From JBCCQH01 sp039024435 (GTDB taxonomy: Bacteria > Bacteroidota > Bacteroidia > J057 > JADKCL01), in assembly GCA_039024435.1 (NCBI GenBank), contig JBCCQH010000009.1, positions 34,239 to 98,238 on the forward strand: DNA of 64,000 bases, written 5' to 3'. A program made the position numbers and the translations under genes. The notes beneath the pieces are model-generated. The model was not told the DNA's origin and ran no database searches. It was given only the letters and a program-made list of their open reading frames with translations. Below, in pieces: positions 1 to 7,947 of the stretch. How positions within the stretch are numbered: the stretch's first letter is position 1; each line of letters begins with the position of its first letter.

Positions 1-407
1 AACGAAAATACGAATAAAACCCACGCGTCTCCCCGGTTGCCGCGAAGTGCATTGCGGTTCGCCGCCCCCCTTTCTGGGTGGGCGACGAACCCAAAAACTA
101 ATGAAAGTTGGTTGAGGCGGGGGAAACCCGAAAACAAATGCGCCAAAGCGCACCGCCAACCATTTGCTGACGGTGCACCCGGAAGTCATTAGAGGTTTCA
201 ACGCATTGAGCGCAAGTTGATTGATCGGATCAGGTCGCAGCCAGGGCGATCAGACCGACCCAGCCAAGTAGTAGAATGATTTCTTTGAGGTTGAGCATAG
301 GCTGGTCAATGGATCGGTCGATGAGTCAATTGGGTTACCCAACAAAGATGCGCACGGGCGACCACATCGGCTAGCAGAATTGTCTCAAGTTTTGGAACAA
401 TGGTCCC
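1..407. other. Intergenic stretch, possible 22-aa membrane peptide
   Basis: I see no convincing gene here. The one thing worth noting is a minus-strand ATG reading frame at 298..230 encoding 22 residues that begin MLNLKEIILLLGWVGLIALA, almost one hydrophobic helix. It could be a tiny membrane peptide, but nothing else supports it. Confidence 0.25.
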
Positions 408-446
408 AAAAAAGTGCGCCGTCAGTAGAAACTGACGGCGCGTACT
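408..446 (-). terminator. Rho-independent terminator
   Basis: A perfect 11-bp stem (416-426 with 431-441) encloses the loop AGAA. On the minus strand it is followed by a run of six T (408-413). It lies directly after the stop codon of the small minus-strand frame at 453..704, which supports that frame being transcribed. Confidence 0.75.
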
Positions 447-452
447 TGAATA

Positions 453-704
453 TCAAGCATTGATGAAAATACCGTGCCAAAACGCGATTTTACGCGCGGC
501 TCCGTCTCGCGGCAGATGCACCGCTTGGGGTGCAGTTGTATTGCAGGATCGGGCTTGGCTGCGCACTACCGGATCTACATCGGGGTACGCCAAGGTCGAG
601 CCCGGCCCCGCAACCGCACTGCCATTGGCAGCGGCGGCCAGAAAGAGGCCACCGACGAGGCTGAAAGTCAGAAGCAGTTCTTTAAAAAGCGGTTTAAATT
701 TAAT
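453..704 (-). CDS. Small secreted peptide, 5' end altered by a repeat (possible pseudogene)
   Basis: This open frame of up to 83 codons ends at 455..453, seven bases before a strong minus-strand terminator. It starts with a basic stretch (KFKPLFKE), then a hydrophobic core (LLLTFSLVGGLFLAAAA), which looks like a signal peptide; the rest is short, polar and has one Cys. No family is recognised. It has no ATG, GTG or TTG upstream of the hydrophobic core: the frame runs back through an ATT codon (704..702) into repeat copy 1 and then meets a stop. Either an unusual start (ATT) is used or the repeat removed the original start. The terminator makes a real gene history likely, but current expression is uncertain. 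Confidence 0.45.
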   Translation of the reverse strand: MKFKPLFKELLLTFSLVGGLFLAAAANGSAVAGPGSTLAYPDVDPVVRSQARSCNTTAPQAVHLPRDGAARKIAFWHGIFINA

Positions 705-839
705 TTTGCAATGGCGTCTTTATCTGCCCCTCTTCAGCTATTTTCTAGCCCCTAGCTCGGGCCATGGACTCCAAAATGAGCTTCGCGGGACAAAAAAATT
801 TGCGCTCACAAATTTCACAAACCAATTTTAAACCGCCTC
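687..839 (+). repeat. Dispersed TIR element, copy 1
   Basis: About 153 bp, left end AGCGGTTTAAATT and right end AATTTTAAACCGCCTC, which are inverted copies of each other. It shares with the other copies the internal blocks CTCTTCAGCTATTTTCT, ACTCCAAAATGAGCTTCG and AAATTTCACAAACC. It has no coding capacity and no clear target-site duplication. Its left end overlaps the 5' end of the small minus-strand peptide gene. Confidence 0.8.
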
Positions 840-1017
840 CTGGGGTTTTTCATGGTCTTAAATATTTTATCGGTCAATGTGTTGGTGCATTAAGGTTCGT
901 ATCCCAAAACAAACTCCAATGGAGCCGGAACAATATCACTGCTGTCCCGGATTTTATCATTTCTGTTGCCCAAAAGAGGATTCTCCCTTGCCATCCCGGA
1001 AAGTCGTGGCAAAAGCA

Positions 1018-1044
1018 AGCCGCTGATCACGGCGACCAGCGGCT
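1018..1044 (-). terminator. Probable terminator of the M57 peptidase gene
   Basis: An 8-bp stem AGCCGCTG / CAGCGGCT with an 11-nt loop lies about 50 nt after the peptidase stop codon. In the minus direction it is followed by TTGCTTTTG, a weak T-rich tract. Confidence 0.5.
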
Positions 1045-1093
1045 CAGGTATTTGGCTATACGTAGATCTTTGATTCAGCGAAAGGGCAGAGAA

Positions 1094-1984
1094 TCAATAA
1101 AGGTATTCCAGCGCTACCCGGTCGTAGAAACCGAATTCACCATCTTCACCGCTGTTGAAGCAGGCGAGCATGAGGGAATTTGGGTCATAACCACTCGGGG
1201 TGCCGGGAATCAGGTTGGCCCCCACGCCGGCACTGCCTTCATTGACGTTTTGCCCGCAGGACTGGCGGCTGAAGTAGTCGGTATGGCGCAGACCGATGGC
1301 GTGGCCGATTTCGTGGCCGATCACGTGCTCATTGACATTGTTGCTGTAGCTCTGCATGCCCGTGTAGATCTGAACCCACTTGTAGGGATTTCCTCCGGAG
1401 GGAAATCCGGCCGAGCCACCCGCACCACTGTTTCCAGGATTGCGGTAGACGACGATGTCAGCATTCAGATTGCTGCTGTAGGAGAGCGAAAAACTCAGCC
1501 CAATATTGAGTGCGTTGTAGTTGTTGATGGCCCACTGGAGCCCCGTGCGCATGCGGCTAGACAGGTCGTAACCGCCACCGTAACCGGAGAGGCCAGTTAC
1601 AGTGATCGTCTGATTGTTGCTGACCAAGTTATTCGTACTGTACTGCCGTCCGGGCGGTGTAGTCCGCAACTCTTGTAGCTGCACGCGGGTGAGTTCGATG
1701 TCACCGCCGACCATGTAGACGCGGTCGACCGATCCATCGGGGCGGGTGACGTCCATTTCCTCCATCATGTCGAGGTTAACCCCATGCTGATCGACGTGGG
1801 CGCGGATTTCATCCTCGTAGCCGATGCCGGTGATGGGCTTTTCGTCATCGATGTCAATTTCGCCCGCCTGCACATTTGTACCGGTGTGACTTGCCACCTC
1901 ATTGTCTTTTTGACAGGAAGTAAAGACAAATGCGATCATCAAGCCACATAGATATACCGTAATACTTCTAAAATTTAGTTTCAT
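1094..1984 (-). CDS. M57-type (HEIGH) zinc metallopeptidase, lipoprotein
   Basis: A 296-aa protein with a lipoprotein signal (hydrophobic residues 8-22, lipobox FTSC with Cys about residue 24), so it should be anchored in an envelope membrane and face the periplasm or exterior. Near residues 222-236 it carries HVIGHEIGHAIGLRHTD, the extended HExxHxxGxxH zinc signature of the metzincin-like 'dual-action HEIGH' peptidases (Peptidase_M57). The segment before it is Gly/Ser/Asn rich and probably forms the beta part of the catalytic domain. The start is the ATG right before the signal peptide. It is monocistronic, with its own probable terminator downstream. The zinc-peptidase fold is well supported; the substrate is unknown. 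Confidence 0.9.
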   Translation of the reverse strand: MKLNFRSITVYLCGLMIAFVFTSCQKDNEVASHTGTNVQAGEIDIDDEKPITGIGYEDEIRAHVDQHGVNLDMMEEMDVTRPDGSVDRVYMVGGDIELTRVQLQELRTTPPGRQYSTNNLVSNNQTITVTGLSGYGGGYDLSSRMRTGLQWAINNYNALNIGLSFSLSYSSNLNADIVVYRNPGNSGAGGSAGFPSGGNPYKWVQIYTGMQSYSNNVNEHVIGHEIGHAIGLRHTDYFSRQSCGQNVNEGSAGVGANLIPGTPSGYDPNSLMLACFNSGEDGEFGFYDRVALEYLY

Positions 1985-2066
1985 TTTGCGTTAATCAATT
2001 AAGAATCAGTAATAAAAAAACCCTTGTGAACCAATGTAGATGTATTAGCCAAATACTGTCTAGCAG

Positions 2067-2086
2067 GTACAACGAAGCCGTTGTAC
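2067..2086. other. Perfect inverted repeat in the M57 upstream region
   Basis: GTACAACG (2067-2074), loop AAGC, CGTTGTAC (2079-2086). It lies about 85 bp upstream of the peptidase start codon. It could be an operator or a leader hairpin; no T-run follows it, so it is not a terminator. Confidence 0.35.
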
Positions 2087-2423
2087 GAACTTGCGTTATA
2101 AAACACTCCTTAATTGCTCTTTTGCGTAGAAGATAAATTAAGGTTCAATGTACTTTTCGATTGATGAAGAAATTTAGCAAAGTATCGGAATAAAAAAAAT
2201 TGGGCGGACCGAGATGCTTCGCAATTTTTAACCCCGTTAACCGAAATAACGGTGGGAGTCGGCCTTGAGGAAAAATTTTATTCGGCAAAAAGCGCGAATT
2301 CCGGGTGCCTCGATAAGCGAGGGGATTCTAGTTCAAAGCAAACGCTGGGTTGACAAAATGGCGCAAATTCCAACATCGGAGTCATTTTTTGAACTTAATT
2401 CACGGGATCACGATATTGATGGC

Positions 2424-3560
2424 ATGTACAAATGGCTGATTTGGGGACTTTTGGGCGGCATTTTCGGATGCCCGCAACTCGTTTCGGCGCAGGCGGAGCG
2501 CGAATGCGGCTACTTGTGGAATGGCTTTCGCCAAGCTTGGGGTTACAATCACCGGATCAACCGCCTGGGGGATCTGGTTGACGTCCAGAGGGATGGCCTC
2601 ACTGGGTGCCGGGCAGCCCTCGTACACACGGCCGCTACCGGGAGCGGTCCCGATGTTGCACTTTTCTCCTCTGGTGCCACCCGGATCGAAGCTGCGGGAA
2701 CGCGCTTCAAATACGGCAAAGTCCAGCTCTCCTTGGAGGGGCGCGAAGGGGAGTGGCTGCGAAACGAAGTTGTTGTGCGCCACTTTGCCCCCAGTCTCCG
2801 CACCCCAAATGCACACGCAACGGCCTTGTTAAATGGATTTGATTTGGTGACTGCCGCCGGCGCAAAAGCGGACAAGCCGCGAAAACTCGCCTTCGGAATC
2901 GATTCGGTCTGGACCGACATGGACCGAGCAGAACTCTGTCTGCGCTTGTACACGGAAATGGATTTTGCCTGCTCGACTTTTGAGTGTGAGCGGTTCAGGA
3001 ACGAAGTGCGGTACAACATGGACCTGCATTACGTCATCGTGGTCGGTGATGTAGCCGTGACCGATGCGCGCCGGGCGGTCGGCTATTCCTGGATGCGGGA
3101 CTCGGTCCCAAAAGCCCCTCCCGTACAACAAACGGTACTGGGAGAGCCAAATTGGGCAATTGCGGCGCTGGGATTTCGGGAAGTATCGTTAGAATTGGAC
3201 GCCGAGCACCATTATCTGCGGCTCGGATTCCAGTCAGCGGGGCAACGCTACGATCCATCCAGTGGGACATTGGTACACACGCTCTATCTGCAATTTCAAC
3301 AGTGGGATCCGACGATGTACGAGCAATACCACACGCACTACGATATCAGACCTAAACCACCGGCAAAATGGGTACTGAAGCGCCACGGGGGGTCGGCCCT
3401 GCTGGCCGTGAAAATGCAATTGCTCCAGTTTCGTGAAGGCAGGATTGCCCCGCAATCGGTGCACGGATCGCTGCATTGGCACAGTCGGCACTCCCACCAA
3501 ACGGCGGCTCAGGATACTTCGGCCGTTTGGCGACAGGAAATGACCAGCGTTTCCGATTGA
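2424..3560 (+). CDS. Secreted protein of unknown function
   Basis: The open frame begins further upstream (2265), but the internal ATG at 2424 is followed at once by a good signal peptide (MYKWLIWGLLGGIFGCPQLV, cleavage probably after SAQA), so I take it as the start, giving 378 aa. The mature part is a mixed beta-rich domain with many Arg, Trp and Tyr and scattered Cys pairs. No family is recognised. The alternating hydrophobic pattern in the second half (VSLELDAEHHYLRLGF, TLVHTLYLQFQQW) suggests beta strands. It converges with the small membrane protein gene, their stop codons being only two bases apart. Function cannot be assigned. Confidence 0.65.
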   Translation: MYKWLIWGLLGGIFGCPQLVSAQAERECGYLWNGFRQAWGYNHRINRLGDLVDVQRDGLTGCRAALVHTAATGSGPDVALFSSGATRIEAAGTRFKYGKVQLSLEGREGEWLRNEVVVRHFAPSLRTPNAHATALLNGFDLVTAAGAKADKPRKLAFGIDSVWTDMDRAELCLRLYTEMDFACSTFECERFRNEVRYNMDLHYVIVVGDVAVTDARRAVGYSWMRDSVPKAPPVQQTVLGEPNWAIAALGFREVSLELDAEHHYLRLGFQSAGQRYDPSSGTLVHTLYLQFQQWDPTMYEQYHTHYDIRPKPPAKWVLKRHGGSALLAVKMQLLQFREGRIAPQSVHGSLHWHSRHSHQTAAQDTSAVWRQEMTSVSD

Positions 3561-3562
3561 TC

Positions 3563-3919
3563 TTACCCTTCGGCCCGGGCCTTGCGCGCCGCGATGAAGG
3601 CCCGGATAAAAAACACCATGGAAAAAGCAGTTGTAGCCAGCATGATGACGATCCGCACCACCGCCATGGTATCGTCCCGGCCGAGGGCGGATCTGAGCGG
3701 CATAAATAAGGCGATCAGCAGTACCAGGGTCAACAACACCGCGACGTGGGCGATGATCTTGTTCTGGCTTTTGATGCCGGGATACATGGCCGCGATGGCG
3801 ACCCCAAATCCAACCGGGATCAGGGCGGTCATGGACGGATTGTCCGATCCCAAATAGCCCCACAGCCCCAAACCGATCAATACTATTGCGTTGATTAAAC
3901 TGGCCAGATGTGCAGTCAT
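3563..3919 (-). CDS. Small four-helix membrane protein
   Basis: A 118-aa protein with four predicted membrane helices (about residues 6-24, 31-46, 57-75 and 84-106) and a basic C-terminus (RAFIAARKARAEG). It resembles the many short uncharacterised inner-membrane proteins of Bacteroidota in which a GLWGYL motif follows the first helix. No catalytic residues are visible. It lies 110 bp downstream of pabB on the same strand and could be co-transcribed. I can place it in the membrane but cannot give it a function. Confidence 0.7.
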   Translation of the reverse strand: MTAHLASLINAIVLIGLGLWGYLGSDNPSMTALIPVGFGVAIAAMYPGIKSQNKIIAHVAVLLTLVLLIALFMPLRSALGRDDTMAVVRIVIMLATTAFSMVFFIRAFIAARKARAEG

Positions 3920-4030
3920 TTTTCCTTCGTTTTAGTGGTTTCACTCGCAAGTCTGCGAATTGATAGATCTACGCAAAGAAAACCAATCCCCGCCGAATAA
4001 GTTGGGATTTCGCGAACTTTTCCCGTGGAA

Positions 4031-5323
4031 TCAGCCTTTTCCCAGTTGGGCGAAGAGTTCAGCAATGGGCCGGGCCTTGAGGAGGGTCTCTTCGTATTCA
4101 GCTTCGGGATCTGAATCCCAGGTTACGGCCCCACCTACGTGGTAAGAAATTTGCTCGCGGGCGTCGTCGTATACCAGGGAGCGAATGACGACATTCAGGT
4201 CAAAATCCCCATTGGGCGCGAAGTATCCCAGCGAACCCGAGTAGATTCCTCGCGCGCGGTCTTCGTACTGGTCGATCAATTCGCAGGTGCGCACTTTGGG
4301 GGCACCGGTCATGCTCCCCGGAGGAAAAGTATTGCGAATGACCTGCGCGGTGCCCACCGTGGGGGATTTGCGTCCGGTCACGGTCGAAACGAGGTGGTGC
4401 ACCGAGGGAAAAGTTTGTACCTCAAAGAGATCGGGCACTTCTACCGAATTGACCTCGCAGGAGCGGTAAAGATCGTTGCGGGAAAGGTCCACAATCATGA
4501 CGTTTTCTGCCTGTTCCTTCAATGAGGTCCGCAGCCGCCGCATTTGGGCAAGGTCGGCGGAAAGTTTTTTGGCGCGGGAAGACGTCCCTTTGATCGGCTG
4601 GGTGAGCAGACGGTCACCCTGCAGTTGCAGGAAGCGCTCGGGGGAAGCGCACAGGAGATGGGTCCCTTTCCAGCGGGCGTAGCCAGCGAAAGGGACGGGC
4701 GACAGTTCGGCCAATTTTTCCCACAGGGCTGCCGGGTGAGTGATTTTTCCGGACGCGGAAAAATTTTGCGTCAGGTTGATCTCGTAGCAATCGCCTTCGC
4801 GGATGTGGGCGCGCAGCTTTTGTACCGTGTCGAGGTAGTGTGCCCGGGAAAAGTTGCTCACAAACCCGGTAAAATTCGTGACCGCGGTACGGGCAATATC
4901 GACTTGGGCAATCGCTTCCCAAATGGCACCCGGTGGGTCACCCAACAGTATTTCCGGCCGCTCGGCGCCCCGGCGCCAGGCAATAACAATTTCGGCGGCA
5001 AACAGACGCATCCCGGGGAAAGATACCGTGGCTTGGCTCCGGGTGCGTAGCCGCTTTTCAATGCGGTTTTTGAGGTCGTACCCCAATCCGCCTAAGTACC
5101 ACTTGCCGTTGCCTTCTGCTCGGTCCAGTGCTCCCAACTCCTCGATCACCTCCGTCCCATGGCGGGCGACACCGAGGATAAATTCATACGCTCCGTAGCG
5201 GTCCATGTGGGTTCCGCAGGAGTCGAGAAAGGCACAATAGGGAAACTGTGCCGCCCAATAGAGACATTGCTTTTTGAGTTTTACGGCCTGCGCGGTCGCG
5301 GTGATCTGAGCGGGTTCCATCAT
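4031..5323 (-). CDS. pabB: Aminodeoxychorismate synthase component I
   Basis: A chorismate-utilising enzyme of 430 aa that makes 4-amino-4-deoxychorismate for folate synthesis. The conserved C-terminal domain is complete: QPIKGTSSR, the LSRNDLYRS and FPPGSMTGAPK blocks, and the GGAVTWDSDPEAEYEE end. The Lys in PIKGT is the residue that distinguishes PabB from anthranilate synthase TrpE, which has PIAGT. The frame is open further upstream, but ATG 5323 overlaps the purA stop codon (ATGA), so translational coupling to purA fixes the start; a second ATG follows directly. No amidotransferase (pabA) or lyase (pabC) gene is adjacent, so glutaminase activity must come from elsewhere. Confidence 0.9.
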   Translation of the reverse strand: MMEPAQITATAQAVKLKKQCLYWAAQFPYCAFLDSCGTHMDRYGAYEFILGVARHGTEVIEELGALDRAEGNGKWYLGGLGYDLKNRIEKRLRTRSQATVSFPGMRLFAAEIVIAWRRGAERPEILLGDPPGAIWEAIAQVDIARTAVTNFTGFVSNFSRAHYLDTVQKLRAHIREGDCYEINLTQNFSASGKITHPAALWEKLAELSPVPFAGYARWKGTHLLCASPERFLQLQGDRLLTQPIKGTSSRAKKLSADLAQMRRLRTSLKEQAENVMIVDLSRNDLYRSCEVNSVEVPDLFEVQTFPSVHHLVSTVTGRKSPTVGTAQVIRNTFPPGSMTGAPKVRTCELIDQYEDRARGIYSGSLGYFAPNGDFDLNVVIRSLVYDDAREQISYHVGGAVTWDSDPEAEYEETLLKARPIAELFAQLGKG

Positions 5324-6600
5324 ACCTGGAGCAGCGAACGCATTTCCAAGGTTTGCTCCCGATCTGGCCCCACGGACAGGATCGTGATCGGCAATTCCAA
5401 TTCGGCTTCCAGCCAGTGGACATATTCCATCAAGTGGGCGGGCAGGTCTTCTTTGCGGCGAATACCCGTCAGATCTTCCGCCCAGGCCGGAAACCACTTC
5501 AGGACCGGCTCTATATTCTGACCGAGATCGTAAGGCAAATTTTGCGTCTCTGCTCCGTTAATTAGATAAGCGGTACAGGCGGCGAATTGATCCAAAGCCG
5601 ACAGCACGTCCGCTTTGGTCATGATCAGGTCGGTCACGCCATTGATCCGGATTGCGTAGCGCAAGGCGACCAGATCCAGCCAGCCACAGCGCCGGGGACG
5701 TCCAGTGGTCGCCCCGAACTCGTGCCCCGCTTTTTGGAGTAGGGCACCTTGGTCATCGTGTAGTTCGGAGGGAAATGGTCCCGATCCAACGCGGGTACAG
5801 TAGGCTTTGAAGATACCGTACACCCGACCAATCTGCCGGGGAGATACGCCAAGACCGGTGCAGGCTCCCGCCGTGACCGTGTTTGAGCTCGTTACGTAAG
5901 GATACGATCCAAAATCGATGTCGAGCATGGTGCCTTGTGCGCCTTCGGCCAGGACAGTTTTGCCGGCGGCCAGTGCCCCGTGCAGGTACTGTTCGGCGTC
6001 GACAACTTGCAGTTGGGCGAGGTATTCCATTGCCTCCGTAAACGGGCCTTCCCAGGTTTCCCGGTCGAACTCTATGCCATAATGGTCCAGCCAGGTCAAG
6101 TGCCGGGCCAACAGGGTTTCGTATTTCTCCCGGAAATCCGGCCCCAGGTAATCCCCCATGCGGAGGCCACTGCGGCCCACCTTGTCACGGTAGGTCGGCC
6201 CGATGCCCTTGAGGGTCGACCCTATTTTTTTGTCCCCTTTGGCCTTTTCGGAAGCAGCATCCAGCAGCTTGTGGGTCGGTAGGATGATGCTGGCGCGGCG
6301 GGCGAGGAGCAATTTTGTCCGGACTTCGATCCCGCCCGCGATCAGGTCTTCGATTTCCTTGCGCAGGGTCACCGGATCGACGACTACGCCGTTTCCAATG
6401 AGGCAGGTCGTCCCTTGGTGAAAGATTCCGGAAGGGATGAGGTGTAAAACGTGCTTTTGCCCGTTGAATTCAATGGTGTGACCGGCGTTGGGTCCTCCTT
6501 GAAATCGGGCTACGACGTCATAGCGTGGGGTAAATACATCCACTACTTTGCCTTTCCCTTCGTCTCCCCACTGCAATCCGAGTAATACGTCTACTGCCAT
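5320..6600 (-). CDS. purA: Adenylosuccinate synthetase
   Basis: A 426-aa full-length enzyme that joins IMP and aspartate using GTP, the first committed step to AMP. Hallmarks are the N-terminal GLQWGDEGKGKVVD loop with the catalytic Asp, GGPNAGHTI with the catalytic His, the GIGPTYRDKVGRSG block, GAQGTMLDIDFGSYP, and the C-terminal GRPRRCGWLDLVALRYA. It is the third gene of a compact run (fur-like, STAS, purA, pabB), 72 bp after the STAS gene, and overlaps pabB by four bases. The start is the only sensible ATG, at the GLQWGDEG motif. Confidence 0.97.
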   Translation of the reverse strand: MAVDVLLGLQWGDEGKGKVVDVFTPRYDVVARFQGGPNAGHTIEFNGQKHVLHLIPSGIFHQGTTCLIGNGVVVDPVTLRKEIEDLIAGGIEVRTKLLLARRASIILPTHKLLDAASEKAKGDKKIGSTLKGIGPTYRDKVGRSGLRMGDYLGPDFREKYETLLARHLTWLDHYGIEFDRETWEGPFTEAMEYLAQLQVVDAEQYLHGALAAGKTVLAEGAQGTMLDIDFGSYPYVTSSNTVTAGACTGLGVSPRQIGRVYGIFKAYCTRVGSGPFPSELHDDQGALLQKAGHEFGATTGRPRRCGWLDLVALRYAIRINGVTDLIMTKADVLSALDQFAACTAYLINGAETQNLPYDLGQNIEPVLKWFPAWAEDLTGIRRKEDLPAHLMEYVHWLEAELELPITILSVGPDREQTLEMRSLLQV

Positions 6601-6672
6601 TGTGGTATTGTTTTCTATGCTTTCGCGCAGCTTTCCATTGCGGCGAAACTGCCCATGCTGGTCCCGGAGCGT

Positions 6673-7029
6673 TTAGCTTTGATCGTTTTGGCCCAGGGCT
6701 TCCACCGCGGAGTCAATCGTCGGGAAGATGGTGAAGATTGAATTCAACTTGGTGATCAGCATCAAGTTGCGAATGTAATCGGAAGGCCCCACCAGAACAA
6801 GCTCGCCGCCTTTTTTTCGGGCCTTGGTCAGCAGCGTGATGAATACACCAAGGCCACTGGAATTGATGTGCTTGAGGTCACTGAGATTCAAGGCAAAGTT
6901 GAGGATTCCGTTCTCCATCTGCTCATTGAATGCGTCGGTGAGAGGCATACCGTCGTGTTCCCCGATTAGATTTCCTTCCAGGTAAAACACCCCGATTTTA
7001 TCGGACTTGGCTTCAAAATTAAAGTTCAT
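6673..7029 (-). CDS. STAS-domain anti-sigma factor antagonist-like protein
   Basis: A single STAS domain of 118 aa. The core motif LKHINSSGLGVFITL contains the serine pair (Ser57/58) at the position phosphorylated in SpoIIAA/RsbV proteins; the usual preceding Asp is Asn here. Members bind anti-sigma kinases or serve as scaffold subunits. Its ATG overlaps the stop codon of the fur-like gene (ATGA), which suggests coupled translation. No partner kinase, phosphatase or sigma factor gene is in the window. Confidence 0.85.
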   Translation of the reverse strand: MNFNFEAKSDKIGVFYLEGNLIGEHDGMPLTDAFNEQMENGILNFALNLSDLKHINSSGLGVFITLLTKARKKGGELVLVGPSDYIRNLMLITKLNSIFTIFPTIDSAVEALGQNDQS

Positions 7030-7517
7030 TTCGTGTTGATTTCCTTCTTATTGGCGCAGCCCAGTTTTGTGCAGTTGCCGTAGAGCACGAGCGAATGGTG
7101 GCGGATTTCTTTGTCCAGCAACCGCCCGATCATGCTCTGAATCTCTCCCATCCGGGGATCACAAAATTCCAGGACCTCCCCGCAATCCAAACATATAAGA
7201 TGGTCGTGCTGGCGATAACCGTAAGACTTTTCGTACACCGCTTGGCCCGTACCGAACTGGTGGCGCTTGACCAAATCACACTCGATCAACAGATCTAAAG
7301 TGTTGTAGACCGTCGCCCGGCTCACCCGATAATTTTTGTTCTTCATCTGGATGTAGAGCGATTCTACGTCGAAGTGGTCGGTACGCGCATAAATCTCCTC
7401 CAAAATGGCAAAGCGCTCAGGTGTCTTCCGCTGCCCTCTTTTGTCGAGGTAAGCAGAGAAGATCTCTTTTACTTCTTCAAGCTTGCTTTTGGCTGAATCC
7501 TGTACTGTTTTTGCCAT
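7026..7517 (-). CDS. Fur-family metal-responsive repressor
   Basis: A 163-aa protein with the Fur/PerR/Zur layout: an N-terminal winged helix (KTPERFAILEEIY ... YRVSRATVYNTLDLLIE) and a C-terminal metal-binding dimerisation domain (YRQHDHLICLDCG, then CTKLGC near the end), so both structural zinc Cys pairs are present. The frame is open upstream, but the ATG at 7517 precedes the normal family N-terminus. Fur, PerR and Zur cannot be told apart here. It is the first gene of the run leading to purA and pabB. Confidence 0.88.
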   Translation of the reverse strand: MAKTVQDSAKSKLEEVKEIFSAYLDKRGQRKTPERFAILEEIYARTDHFDVESLYIQMKNKNYRVSRATVYNTLDLLIECDLVKRHQFGTGQAVYEKSYGYRQHDHLICLDCGEVLEFCDPRMGEIQSMIGRLLDKEIRHHSLVLYGNCTKLGCANKKEINTK

Positions 7518-7742
7518 GCATATTATTTGCAGGAAATTTACGAAAAAAGAAAATTGAATGCCGCTCCCCTTTGCGACGGTTCCGGCTTCTAAGCGTGACC
7601 AATTTTTGCGCGCTGCGGGAGCATTTAGTGTCGCCATTTACCACTACTGCTGTCAATTTCTCACATTTCATTGCCCCAAAATTCCATTCCGATCACGTTT
7701 TTTGCGTGCGAGTAGAATTTTCATAATTTACGGCCTCATTAA

Positions 7743-7902
7743 GAGGCTATTTAATTTAATCCTGTGGTTTTGTTATGCATCTTTTTCCGCTACTCTTCAG
7801 CTATTTTCTCGTCGGCCACCCAGGCTGCGCACTCCAAAATGAGCTTCGATTGGCGAAAAAATCTGCGATAGCTAATTTCACAACGCAATTTTAAACCGCC
7901 TC
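7743..7902 (+). repeat. Dispersed TIR element, copy 2
   Basis: 160 bp from GAGGCTATTTAATTT to AATTTTAAACCGCCTC. It shares CTCTTCAGCTATTTTCTCG, CACTCCAAAATGAGCTTCG and the right end with the other copies. It lies between the divergent fur-like and symporter genes, 45 bp before the symporter start codon, so it could shape expression of either. Confidence 0.85.
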
Positions 7903-7947
7903 AAATAAAACCCCTTAATTTCTGGGCACAGATCTGACTTTCGAAGT

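Noticed and set aside
764..1678. 304-aa plus-strand open frame
   Set aside because: It runs through repeat copy 1 and is antisense to the M57 peptidase, whose zinc motif and signal peptide are clear.
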